A DNA stretch of 33,014 nt from Candidatus Tepidiaquacellales bacterium UBA2330 (lineage in GTDB: Bacteria; Bacteroidota; Ignavibacteria; Tepidaquicellales; Tepidaquicellaceae), in the NCBI GenBank assembly GCA_002344965.1, contig DDUU01000032.1, positions 1 through 33,014 on the forward strand, written 5' to 3'. Under the pieces are notes generated by a model. It had not been told where the DNA came from. It saw only the letters and a list, made by a program, of their open reading frames with translations, and did not search any database. Shown piece after piece: positions 1 through 6,759 of this stretch; within the stretch, counting starts at the first letter, position 1; the number at the start of each line of letters is the position of its first letter. A program made the position numbers and the translations under genes.

Positions 1-50
1 TACATTTAATTTGATTAAATGCGTAAAATCGAAGGTCATAAAAAAAGTTC

Positions 51-81
51 TTGACTTATAAAGAAAAATAATGCAATATTG
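51..81 (+). promoter_or_regulatory. Candidate promoter of the TrmB-type regulator gene
   Basis: TTGACT at 51-56 is followed, 20 bases after its TTG, by CAATATTG at 74-81. This matches four of the six fixed positions of the Bacteroidota element TAnnTTTG, and the TTG-N20 geometry is the same as at 12207-12237. The downstream element lies wholly inside the palindrome at 71-84, so a protein bound there would block RNA polymerase. The promoter call is inference from spacing and consensus. Confidence 0.45.
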
Positions 82-110
82 CATTAAATAAAAAAACAAC
101 AATATTGCAA
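71..110. promoter_or_regulatory. Two palindromic operator-like sites
   Basis: Positions 71-84 (ATGCAATATTGCAT) are a perfect 14-base palindrome. The core CAATATTGCA recurs at 100-109, with its eight-base palindrome at 100-107. The centres are 26 bases apart. The first copy covers the putative -7 element and the second covers the TTG start codon at 105. TrmB-family proteins bind palindromic operators as dimers, so autoregulation by the gene just downstream is the simplest reading. The sequence shows the sites; the binding protein is inferred. Confidence 0.6.
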
Positions 111-977
111 TCTCAGGAATTAATTAGCAGGCTTCAGAAGATTGGTTTCAAAGAAACTGAATCGCAGGTATTTTTAGTACTGCTTAAAGGTTCCGCTTTA
201 AGCGCTTCTGAAATTGCTGAAAAAGCCGGCGTAAGAAGAACTGCAGTTTATGAAATCCTGAAATCATTTGCTTTCAGAGGATTCTGCAATGAAATCGAAA
301 CAAATACAATTCTCAAATATGAGATGATCGATCCGGAAGTGATAAGCGATAAAATTGAAAGAGAGATAAAAATACAGAATGAATCGAAAATAGAAAATCT
401 TAAAGAAACATTCGGAGATTTTAAGAATTTATACAGATCTGAAGAATCAGATGAAAACAGGAAAGTCAACATTGAACTTATCAGAGGTTTTAACAAACAC
501 AGACAGGAAAAATTTATTGAGCTTTTCAGCAATGCGGAATCAGAAGTATTATTTATGATCAGACTTGAAGGTTATGTGTCCGAAGAACTGGATACTACAG
601 CCGTTGAATTTTATAAAAGAGGTGGTGTTATTAAATCAATATACGAAGCAAGTCTAAACTTTAAGATCATTAAAGACAACTCAAGAAAGAATGCAGCTTT
701 AGATGATCTGCTTAGAATATGCAGAAAATTTGAAAAAGCAGGTGAGAAGGTGAGGATTTCTGAAAGACAGCTGCCAAACATGACTATCTTTGACAGAAAA
801 ATTGTATTCGTAAATATTCAGGATAAGAATATTCCGCGGCACAATAACTCGGATATAATAATTCGTAATGAGGATTTTGCATTGAAAATGTTAGACTTGT
901 TTGATTTTTACTGGAATGATTCTCTTGAGTTAAAAGATTTTAATACGGATAAAGTAAAAGCTAAAAAAAAAGGATAA
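105..977 (+). CDS. TrmB-family transcriptional regulator
   Basis: 290 residues. Residues about 4-70 form a winged helix-turn-helix of the TrmB type (LQKIGFKETESQVFLVLL, then SASEIAEKAGVRRTAVYEIL). Residues about 75-125 are a charged linker or coiled coil, and the rest resembles the C-terminal effector domain of TrmB regulators. In known members that domain senses sugars or other small ligands; the ligand here cannot be predicted. The start is TTG at 105: an in-frame TAA lies at 69-71, there is no ATG or GTG between, and the next ATG falls after the DNA-binding domain. There is no Shine-Dalgarno sequence. The protein ends in a lysine-rich tail. Palindromes on the promoter and start codon suggest autoregulation. 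The type IX-exported protein 64 bases downstream is a possible co-transcribed partner. Confidence 0.8.
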   Translation: MQSQELISRLQKIGFKETESQVFLVLLKGSALSASEIAEKAGVRRTAVYEILKSFAFRGFCNEIETNTILKYEMIDPEVISDKIEREIKIQNESKIENLKETFGDFKNLYRSEESDENRKVNIELIRGFNKHRQEKFIELFSNAESEVLFMIRLEGYVSEELDTTAVEFYKRGGVIKSIYEASLNFKIIKDNSRKNAALDDLLRICRKFEKAGEKVRISERQLPNMTIFDRKIVFVNIQDKNIPRHNNSDIIIRNEDFALKMLDLFDFYWNDSLELKDFNTDKVKAKKKG

Positions 978-1041
978 GTAATTAAAATTTTAATATAATA
1001 AAGTTATACTTCCAACAAACATTTTTCCTAAGGAGAAAAAA

Positions 1042-1758
1042 ATGACAACCTTTAATTTAAAAGCTACATCAGCGGTATTGGTCCTGATAACAGGTTTATC
1101 ACTAATACTTTTAAACAGGCAGTTATCTGCCGGAACTTCACCCGATTTTATTTTCGGCAAAGTTCTTTATTCAGATGACCACTCTCCGGTTACTGAAGGA
1201 AATGTAAAAATTATGACTTTAGACCCGTCGTCAAGGACTTACAATGTTCTTGAAGTTATAAGTATAAATTCAGACGGATCTTTTAAAATCAGCAGAAAAA
1301 TTATTTTGAGTACGGACGACATAAGAATAATGGCTTATCCTAATGATGTAGATAATAATGAACTTCCGTTTATCCCGGCTGAAATAGGTTTTGATAATCA
1401 GGAACTTACTGAAAAAGCTGATTATGAAATTATTATTGAAGTTGACAGGACATCAGGCATAAAAAATGAAGACCAGGGAAGCGTAGATAAAAAGAAATTT
1501 TATCTTGGACAGAATTTCCCAAATCCGTTCAATCCCGTTACATCAATAAGATTTGAATTACCTGAAAGCAATAACGTTTCTCTTAAAATATATAATATGA
1601 AAGGTGAAACAGTTGCTGTGCTTGCCGAAAATGAATTACTGAGACAGGGTTTTAATGAATTGGAATTCAACGCAGGTAATCTTCCGAGCGGAACTTATGT
1701 ATATACTTTGAGAACAGATAATTTTACTGAAAACAAAAAAATGATGCTCTTAAAATAA
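1042..1758 (+). CDS. Exported protein with type IX secretion sorting domain
   Basis: 238 residues. An N-terminal hydrophobic segment (about 8-30, ending near LSAGT) is a signal peptide for the Sec system. Residues about 34-130 look like a small beta-sandwich (FGKVLYSDD...VTEGNVKIM), comparable to carboxypeptidase-regulatory-like domains; this assignment is weak. Residues about 150-238 are a type A sorting domain, with LGQNFPNPFNPVTSIRFELP, LKIYNMKGE, LPSGTYVYTL and the end KKMMLLK. The domain directs passage through the outer membrane and surface attachment or release. A clear ribosome binding site (AAGGAG at 1030-1035) precedes the ATG. No catalytic motif is visible; the cargo role is unknown. 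Confidence 0.85.
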   Translation: MTTFNLKATSAVLVLITGLSLILLNRQLSAGTSPDFIFGKVLYSDDHSPVTEGNVKIMTLDPSSRTYNVLEVISINSDGSFKISRKIILSTDDIRIMAYPNDVDNNELPFIPAEIGFDNQELTEKADYEIIIEVDRTSGIKNEDQGSVDKKKFYLGQNFPNPFNPVTSIRFELPESNNVSLKIYNMKGETVAVLAENELLRQGFNELEFNAGNLPSGTYVYTLRTDNFTENKKMMLLK

Positions 1759-1760
1759 CG

Positions 1761-1842
1761 TCCTTGAAAGCAAGTAAGATTTAATGAGGGTTGGGTCTTT
1801 GCTTGTGAAATCCCCTCTCAGGGAAAGGAGGGGATTCAAGGA
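1761..1842 (+). other. Branched RNA structure downstream of the exported gene
   Basis: TCCTTGAA at 1761-1768 can pair with TTCAAGGA at 1835-1842. Inside this helix lie two hairpins: AAGCAA (1768-1773) with TTGCTT (1799-1804), which competes for one base with the outer helix, and AATCCCCTC (1809-1817) with GAGGGGATT (1828-1836). The inner helix and the outer helix share two bases and so compete slightly at the junction. The result is a possible three-way junction between the stop codon and the terminator at 1873. It could be a 3' stabiliser or the remnant of a dispersed repeat. Confidence 0.4.
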
Positions 1843-1872
1843 TGTTTTAAATTTTAATTTTCTTCCAAACAC

Positions 1873-1910
1873 AAAAAAGCATTTCGAAAAATTCCGAAAT
1901 GCTTTTTTTT
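1873..1910 (+). terminator. Rho-independent terminator
   Basis: AAAAAAGCATTTCG at 1873-1886 pairs with the exact reverse complement at 1895-1908 (14 base pairs, eight-base loop). The T-run continues to 1910. It closes the transcription unit of the exported protein and separates it from the promoter at 1938. Confidence 0.85.
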
Positions 1911-1937
1911 TACCTTATAAATCAAATCCTTAAGAAA

Positions 1938-1945
1938 TATTTTTG
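1938..1945 (+). promoter_or_regulatory. Candidate -7 element (TAnnTTTG) of the DUF2203 gene
   Basis: TATTTTTG matches TAnnTTTG exactly and lies 28 bases before the ATG at 1973, directly after a terminator, where a promoter is expected. The upstream -33 TTG is not clear: TTA stands at 1915-1917. A short leader with no Shine-Dalgarno sequence would result. Confidence 0.45.
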
Positions 1946-1972
1946 TGTTAAATCAACTATTATAGATTTCTG

Positions 1973-2359
1973 ATGCTGCATACAAAACATTTCACTCTTA
2001 TTGAAGCTTCTTCAATCCTTCCTGAAGTGAAAATTATCCTGAAAGAAATTATCCGGCTGAAAAAAAATCTCGATAAGACCGGTTATAATATTTATGCACA
2101 TAACTATTTCAGCAAGATCGGAACAAACGGATCAGGTAAATACCCGGACGATCTTTTAATACTTATTGAAAAAGTTAAGAAAATTACAGAAATGGGAATC
2201 CTAATAAAAAATATTGATACAGGTCTGATAGATTTTCCTCATATCAGAAGTAACGGTGAAGAAGTTTATCTATGTTACTATTTAGGAGAAGACGGCTTAA
2301 ACTTCTGGCATTCGGTCAGTGACGGTTTTAGCGGTAGAAAAGATATAAATGAGCTTTAA
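1973..2359 (+). CDS. DUF2203 family protein
   Basis: 128 residues, normal length for the family. The DUF2203 pattern is visible throughout: an N-terminal HFTLIEASSILPEV helix, a charged helical middle (about 20-85), then MGILIKNIDTGLIDFPHI, GEEVYLCYYLGEDGLNFWH and a closing GFSGRKDI. The biochemical role of the family is not known. It starts at ATG with no Shine-Dalgarno sequence and is followed 33 bases later by the proline dehydrogenase gene, so the two are probably co-transcribed. Confidence 0.8.
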   Translation: MLHTKHFTLIEASSILPEVKIILKEIIRLKKNLDKTGYNIYAHNYFSKIGTNGSGKYPDDLLILIEKVKKITEMGILIKNIDTGLIDFPHIRSNGEEVYLCYYLGEDGLNFWHSVSDGFSGRKDINEL

Positions 2360-2392
2360 AAATTTTATTCTTAGCAAATTAAAATTAAGAAA

Positions 2393-3286
2393 ATGGGAAT
2401 TTTAAATGATGTACTGGTTCCTGTAATTCAGGCAATGCCTAAAAGATTTGTTAAAATATTCGCTGATAAATACATCGCAGGTGACAGCGTTTCAGATGCA
2501 GTAAACAGCGTAAAAATACTTAACAGTAAAGGTCTTATGGCTACTGTGGATGTGCTTGGAGAATCAATTACTGAAAAGAGTGAAGCCGTACAGTCGAAAG
2601 ATGAAAACATAAATACTCTGGAAGCGATAAGTAAAGATAATCTTGACTGTAATCTGTCCATAAAACTTACAATGCTCGGTCTAAATATCGATCAGGAGTT
2701 CTGTCTGGAACAAATAACCGGAATTCTTGAAAAAGCAAAAAGCGTAAACAGATTTGTGAGAATTGATATGGAAGATTCCTCCGTGACTGAGTCAACGATT
2801 AGAATATTTGAAACTGTAAAAAAGAAATTTGATAATGTAGGAATTGTAATTCAGGCATATCTCAGAAGAAGTGAGGACGACATTAAAAGACTAACTGAAA
2901 TTAATGCCAACTTCAGAATCTGTAAAGGAATTTATATCGAACCTGAAAAAATTGCATATAAAGACGCAGATGAGATAAGAAATAATTTTATGAAAATTTT
3001 AAGAATAGCGCTTGAAAAAAAATCATACTGCGGTATTGCAACGCACGATGAAATTCTAATTAAAGAATCTGTTAAGCTTGTTAAAGAATTAAACCTGAGA
3101 AAAGACGAATACGAATTTCAAATGCTGCTGGGAGTTAAAGAAAATCTTCGGGAAGAAGCTGTTGCCAAAGGACACAGAATGAGAATCTATGTGCCTTTCG
3201 GCAAAAGATGGTACGAATATTCAATCAGAAGATTTAAAGAAAATCCAAATATGGCAGGTCAGGTTTTGAAAAGTATTTTTTCATAA
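2393..3286 (+). CDS. Proline dehydrogenase (FAD-dependent, single-domain)
   Basis: 297 residues, the size of monofunctional bacterial proline dehydrogenases. It would oxidise L-proline to pyrroline-5-carboxylate using FAD and pass electrons to quinone. The TIM-barrel motifs appear in order: SIKLTMLGL (about 89-97), FVRIDMED (121-128), IQAYLRR (153-159), ICKGIYIEP (176-184), ATHD (216-219), EFQMLLGV (241-248) and YVPFGKRWYEYSIRR (266-280), the last carrying the paired arginines that bind the substrate carboxylate. The pyrroline-5-carboxylate dehydrogenase that completes the pathway is not in the window, so the enzyme is not a PutA fusion. It starts at ATG, downstream of DUF2203. Confidence 0.9.
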   Translation: MGILNDVLVPVIQAMPKRFVKIFADKYIAGDSVSDAVNSVKILNSKGLMATVDVLGESITEKSEAVQSKDENINTLEAISKDNLDCNLSIKLTMLGLNIDQEFCLEQITGILEKAKSVNRFVRIDMEDSSVTESTIRIFETVKKKFDNVGIVIQAYLRRSEDDIKRLTEINANFRICKGIYIEPEKIAYKDADEIRNNFMKILRIALEKKSYCGIATHDEILIKESVKLVKELNLRKDEYEFQMLLGVKENLREEAVAKGHRMRIYVPFGKRWYEYSIRRFKENPNMAGQVLKSIFS

Positions 3287-3315
3287 TAATTACTGATCTT
3301 ACATTGTTGGTCTCT

Positions 3316-4008
3316 TCAATGTGAATTAACTTCAAACCATATCCCTGTAATCTCCGGAAAAATTTCGTGCATCAGTTCCTTCATTGCAATTGCATATTCA
3401 CGGATCTCCCACTGAGCTGTAGCTTCATCCCTGAGTTCAATAAAATTCATTATCGCCTGAAAAGACGCTGTCCAGTAAACTTCAGTATATTGATTCAGAG
3501 GAAGTATCATTCTCGCCTGCTCTTTTGCAACACCGGCTTCAAGAAGTTTTTCATAAGATCCGAGAATATCCGACATTGCTGTTTCAAATATATCAGATGC
3601 AATTTTCTGATCATCAATGCTTCCTTCCGACGCCTGCTTGTTATCTTGGGATTGTCTTCTCCAGTTTGACGGTACATAGAAATCGCTTACGGGTACATAT
3701 CTTCCGCTGATCTCATTCCACGCATGATCTTTTGCGGAAGAGCTTGAAGATGTTTCAATTCCGACCACGTGCTTATACCATTGTCTCATTACAAACTCGG
3801 GAGCTTTAACATGAAACTGCACCATCAGATGTCTGAACGGCGACCAGTGCTTGTTCTTTGCAAGAAATTTAACAAGCTTTCGGTCATTGTCATCAAATTT
3901 CTCTTTCCTTTTTCCGAATGAAACCCTGGCGGAATTAACAACCGTGAGGTCCGTGCCGAGTTTATCCAGAACTTCAATAAATCCTTTATCGAGTACTTCT
4001 TTTTTCAA
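3316..4008 (-). CDS. thyX: Flavin-dependent thymidylate synthase ThyX
   Basis: About 230 residues from the preferred start. It converts dUMP to dTMP with methylene-tetrahydrofolate and FAD/NADPH, yielding tetrahydrofolate directly. Family blocks: DKLGTDLTVVNSARVSFGKR, then FLAKNKHWSPFRH, then MRQWYKHVVGIE...WNEISGRYVP, and ARMILPLNQYTEVYWTASFQAIMNFIELR. The usual ThyX signature RHRxxSxNExSxRY is altered to KHV, with a serine-rich insertion before WNEISGRY; similar variants exist in other lineages. The frame is open to an ATG at 4083, but that adds a tyrosine-rich 25-residue leader not typical of ThyX, and an exact TAnnTTTG element lies inside it. TTG at 4008 (KKEVLDKGF...) is therefore preferred. 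Orientation is opposite to both neighbours. Confidence 0.88.
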   Translation of the reverse strand: MKKEVLDKGFIEVLDKLGTDLTVVNSARVSFGKRKEKFDDNDRKLVKFLAKNKHWSPFRHLMVQFHVKAPEFVMRQWYKHVVGIETSSSSSAKDHAWNEISGRYVPVSDFYVPSNWRRQSQDNKQASEGSIDDQKIASDIFETAMSDILGSYEKLLEAGVAKEQARMILPLNQYTEVYWTASFQAIMNFIELRDEATAQWEIREYAIAMKELMHEIFPEITGIWFEVNSH

Positions 4009-4027
4009 TTCAATTTTTTTATGTGAA

Positions 4028-4035
4028 CAAATATA
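4028..4035 (-). promoter_or_regulatory. Candidate -7 element (TAnnTTTG) of thyX
   Basis: On the minus strand, 4035 to 4028 reads TATATTTG, an exact TAnnTTTG match, about 20 bases before the TTG at 4008. No good -33 TTG is seen at the expected distance. If active, it supports the shorter ThyX start and a very short leader. Confidence 0.35.
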
Positions 4036-4123
4036 ATAATAATAAACGGAATAATGGATTTTAAAATAATCACATCCATACAAAACATTAAGCGTTTAAA
4101 ATAGAGTAAAGCTTACCTTGACG

Positions 4124-4151
4124 TACTTTTTTTGAGAGATCAAAAAAAGTA
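4124..4151. repeat. GNRA-capped hairpin in divergent intergenic region
   Basis: A 12-base stem (4124-4135 with 4140-4151) encloses the tetraloop GAGA. It consists of TAC, seven T, GA and the exact complement. It lies between divergent genes, where a terminator would not be needed. It resembles the short A/T-tract hairpins dispersed between genes in many Bacteroidota, but only one copy is in this window, so repeat status is inference. The rest of 4084-4244 shows nothing clear. Confidence 0.45.
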
Positions 4152-4244
4152 ACAAAAAAAATCATATGAGAATTTAATGCCGGTAAATAAAGGATTTATT
4201 ACTTTGTAATTTTAATTTGATTCTGTAATTAATAACTTGCCTCA

Positions 4245-5198
4245 ATGAATTTTTTCGGTACAAATTTTTATATTGGCGCGGATTCCGGCGGCACAAAGTT
4301 TGAAATGATCATTGTCAGTGAATCCGGCAGGATAATTAAAAAATTTAAATTCAAAGGAATTCATTATTCAGTTTCCGGTCCTGTCAGTTACTGTGATCAT
4401 ATTACAGATTATATATTTACAGCTTTAAAAAAAACCGGATTTGATATTAACAACTGTAAAGGATTGTGTATCGGACTTGCCGGCGCGAGAGAGGACAGTG
4501 ACCGAAAAAAACTTCAAAACCTTTTCAGGAAAAAGACAGGGATTAAAAATACTCTGATTACTACAGATGCTTTGACCGCGCTTTACGGGGCGTTTGAAGG
4601 AAGAAACGGAATAATTCTTATCAGCGGAACGGGTTCGGTGCTATACGGATATTATGATAACAAAATTCACAGAGTAGGCGGATGGGGAAGAATCATTGGT
4701 GATGAAGGCAGCGGTTACTGGATCGGAAGGAAAGCTCTGAATATTGCCGTAAAAGAATATGACTCATTTAAAATTACAAAAAAGGAAAGCGAATTAGCTG
4801 AATTACTGAGATTGAAATTCGGTATTACCAGATTAAATCTTAATGACAGGATTTTTAAGAATAATTTCGAGATTCAGAAAGTTACTCCTCTTGTATTGGA
4901 ACTTGCAGCAAAGAAGTCCGGAGTTTGTATGAATATAATAAGTGAAGCGGTTTCTGATTTAATGTATCATATAAATTCATATTTGAAAATTGCAGAACCG
5001 AAAAACGTCATTCAAATATCATTGATCGGAAGTCTAGTGGAAAATGAAAATATACTGTCCCGAAATTTAAAAAAAGAAATTATGAAACTTAAGAAGGTTA
5101 AGTTAGTTGAAAAAAAACATTCGCCTGCTTACGGAGCTTTTCTGCTTATATCCGGCGGTAAAAAATTTTTAAAAAATATTAAGATTGAAAAAAACTGA
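4245..5198 (+). CDS. BadF/BadG/BcrA-type sugar kinase (N-acetylglucosamine kinase-like)
   Basis: 317 residues of the acetate-sugar kinase/Hsp70/actin ATPase fold. The phosphate-1 motif is GADSGGTKFE (about 11-20), the second block is CIGLAGARED followed by TTDALTALYGAF, and the adenosine and glycine-rich segments are ILISGTGSVLYGY and VGGWGRIIGDEGSGYWIG. These are the marks of bacterial N-acetylglucosamine/N-acetylmuramic kinases of the BadF superfamily; activators of 2-hydroxyacyl dehydratases share the fold but carry iron-sulfur cysteines not seen here. The likely role is phosphorylation of an amino sugar in cell-wall recycling. It starts at ATG and overlaps guaA by 14 bases, suggesting translational coupling. 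Confidence 0.8.
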   Translation: MNFFGTNFYIGADSGGTKFEMIIVSESGRIIKKFKFKGIHYSVSGPVSYCDHITDYIFTALKKTGFDINNCKGLCIGLAGAREDSDRKKLQNLFRKKTGIKNTLITTDALTALYGAFEGRNGIILISGTGSVLYGYYDNKIHRVGGWGRIIGDEGSGYWIGRKALNIAVKEYDSFKITKKESELAELLRLKFGITRLNLNDRIFKNNFEIQKVTPLVLELAAKKSGVCMNIISEAVSDLMYHINSYLKIAEPKNVIQISLIGSLVENENILSRNLKKEIMKLKKVKLVEKKHSPAYGAFLLISGGKKFLKNIKIEKN

Positions 5199-6753
5199 TC
5201 TGATCCTCATACTTGATTTCGGTTCGCAGTATACTCAGCTGATAGCGAGGAGGACCAGAGAATTTAAAGTCTATTCCGAGATTCATCCGTTCAAATTAAA
5301 TTTAAATAAATTTCTTAAGGAAAAAGAAAAGGCGCACAGTCTCAAAGGCGTGATTTTTTCCGGAGGTCCGGCAAGCGTTACTGAAAAAGGATCTCCGAAG
5401 TTTTCTAAAACTGATTTGGATCTTTTAATGAAGAAAAAAATTCCTGTTTTGGGAATTTGTTACGGTATGCAGCTACTTTGCAGTTTATTCAAAGGCAGTC
5501 TGCATTCATCTCTGCAAAGACAATACGGAAATACAAAGATATATACATTCGGTGATTCGGAATTATATAAAGGCGTTAACAGTCAGCTGAATGTCTGGAT
5601 GAGTCACGGGGATTCAATTGACAAAATGCCTCAGAAATTCAGCGCAACATCAAAAAGCATTAACGGCGTCATCTGCAGTTTTGAAAATTCTAAAGCGGGA
5701 ATTTACGGATTGCAGTTTCATCCGGAAGTCAATCATACTGAATCCGGAAAAAAAATACTTAATAATTTTTTATTCGGTGTCTGCGGCGTGAAGAATTTAT
5801 TCGAGCCGGAATCTTTTATAGAATCGAAAACAGAAGAGATAATAAAAAAAGCCGGAAAGAGCCATGTGATTTGCGCTCTCAGCGGAGGAGTAGATTCTTC
5901 CGTAGCTGCTCTGCTTGTAAGTAAAGCTGTCGGGGAAAATCTGACATGCATTCATATTGATAACGGTCTGATGAGAAAAAATGAAAGCAGAAAAGTAATA
6001 GAACTTTTTGAAAGATATTTTAAACTCAATCTGATTTTTGTAAATGCGTCAGAACTTTTTCTGAAAAGACTCAGAGGCGTATTTGACCCGGAGAAAAAAA
6101 GAAAAATAATCGGAAATACATTTATAGAAGTATTCGAAAAGGAAGCAAAGAAAATCAAAGGTGTTAAATTTCTGGTGCAGGGTACGCTCTATCCTGATGT
6201 AATTGAATCCGTAACTTCCAAAGGACCTTCTTCAAAAATAAAAACTCATCATAATGTTGGCGGCCTTCCTGATAAAATGAAACTGAAACTCATTGAGCCG
6301 TTCAGAGAATTATTCAAGGATGAAGTCAGAGAGATAGGAAAGAAACTTGGACTGAGAGAAAATTTTATAAACAGGCATCCTTTCCCCGGACCGGGACTTG
6401 CAATAAGGATACTAAGTGATGTTACAAGAGAGAAACTTGATATATTAAAAGAAGCGGATGAAATTTTTATCAGCGAATTAAAAAGTCACTGTTTATATGA
6501 TAAGATATGGCAGGCGTTTTCAGTGCTGCTGCCGGTTCAGACAGTCGGCGTTATGGGAGATGAAAGAAGTTATGAAAATGTGATCGGGCTGAGAGCAGTT
6601 ACTTCTTCGGACGGAATGACTGCGGACTTTTATGCTTTTGATAAGGAATTTTTATCAGCAGTTTCAAATAAAATTATTAATTCAGTTAAAGGCGTAAACA
6701 GAGTAGTTTATGATATCAGCTCAAAACCGCCTGCAACTATAGAATGGGAATAA
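5185..6753 (+). CDS. guaA: GMP synthase (glutamine-hydrolysing)
   Basis: 522 residues, full length. It aminates XMP to GMP with ATP and glutamine. The class I amidotransferase domain (about 5-195) has the nucleophile Cys92 in GICYGMQ and the His179/Glu181 pair in FHPEVNHT. The ATP-pyrophosphatase domain has the P-loop SGGVDSS (233-239). The C-terminal dimerisation domain has HPFPGPGLAIR and ends in the family's typical DISSKPPATIEWE. The start is TTG at 5185, inside the end of the upstream kinase gene, without a Shine-Dalgarno sequence. The binding-fold gene at 6760 follows six bases after the stop. Confidence 0.97.
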   Translation: MKKTDLILILDFGSQYTQLIARRTREFKVYSEIHPFKLNLNKFLKEKEKAHSLKGVIFSGGPASVTEKGSPKFSKTDLDLLMKKKIPVLGICYGMQLLCSLFKGSLHSSLQRQYGNTKIYTFGDSELYKGVNSQLNVWMSHGDSIDKMPQKFSATSKSINGVICSFENSKAGIYGLQFHPEVNHTESGKKILNNFLFGVCGVKNLFEPESFIESKTEEIIKKAGKSHVICALSGGVDSSVAALLVSKAVGENLTCIHIDNGLMRKNESRKVIELFERYFKLNLIFVNASELFLKRLRGVFDPEKKRKIIGNTFIEVFEKEAKKIKGVKFLVQGTLYPDVIESVTSKGPSSKIKTHHNVGGLPDKMKLKLIEPFRELFKDEVREIGKKLGLRENFINRHPFPGPGLAIRILSDVTREKLDILKEADEIFISELKSHCLYDKIWQAFSVLLPVQTVGVMGDERSYENVIGLRAVTSSDGMTADFYAFDKEFLSAVSNKIINSVKGVNRVVYDISSKPPATIEWE

Positions 6754-6759
6754 AATATA

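Noticed and set aside
3367..4036. Plus-strand frames opposite thyX
   Set aside because: Shadows of thyX, low-complexity and cysteine/phenylalanine-rich, without start signals.
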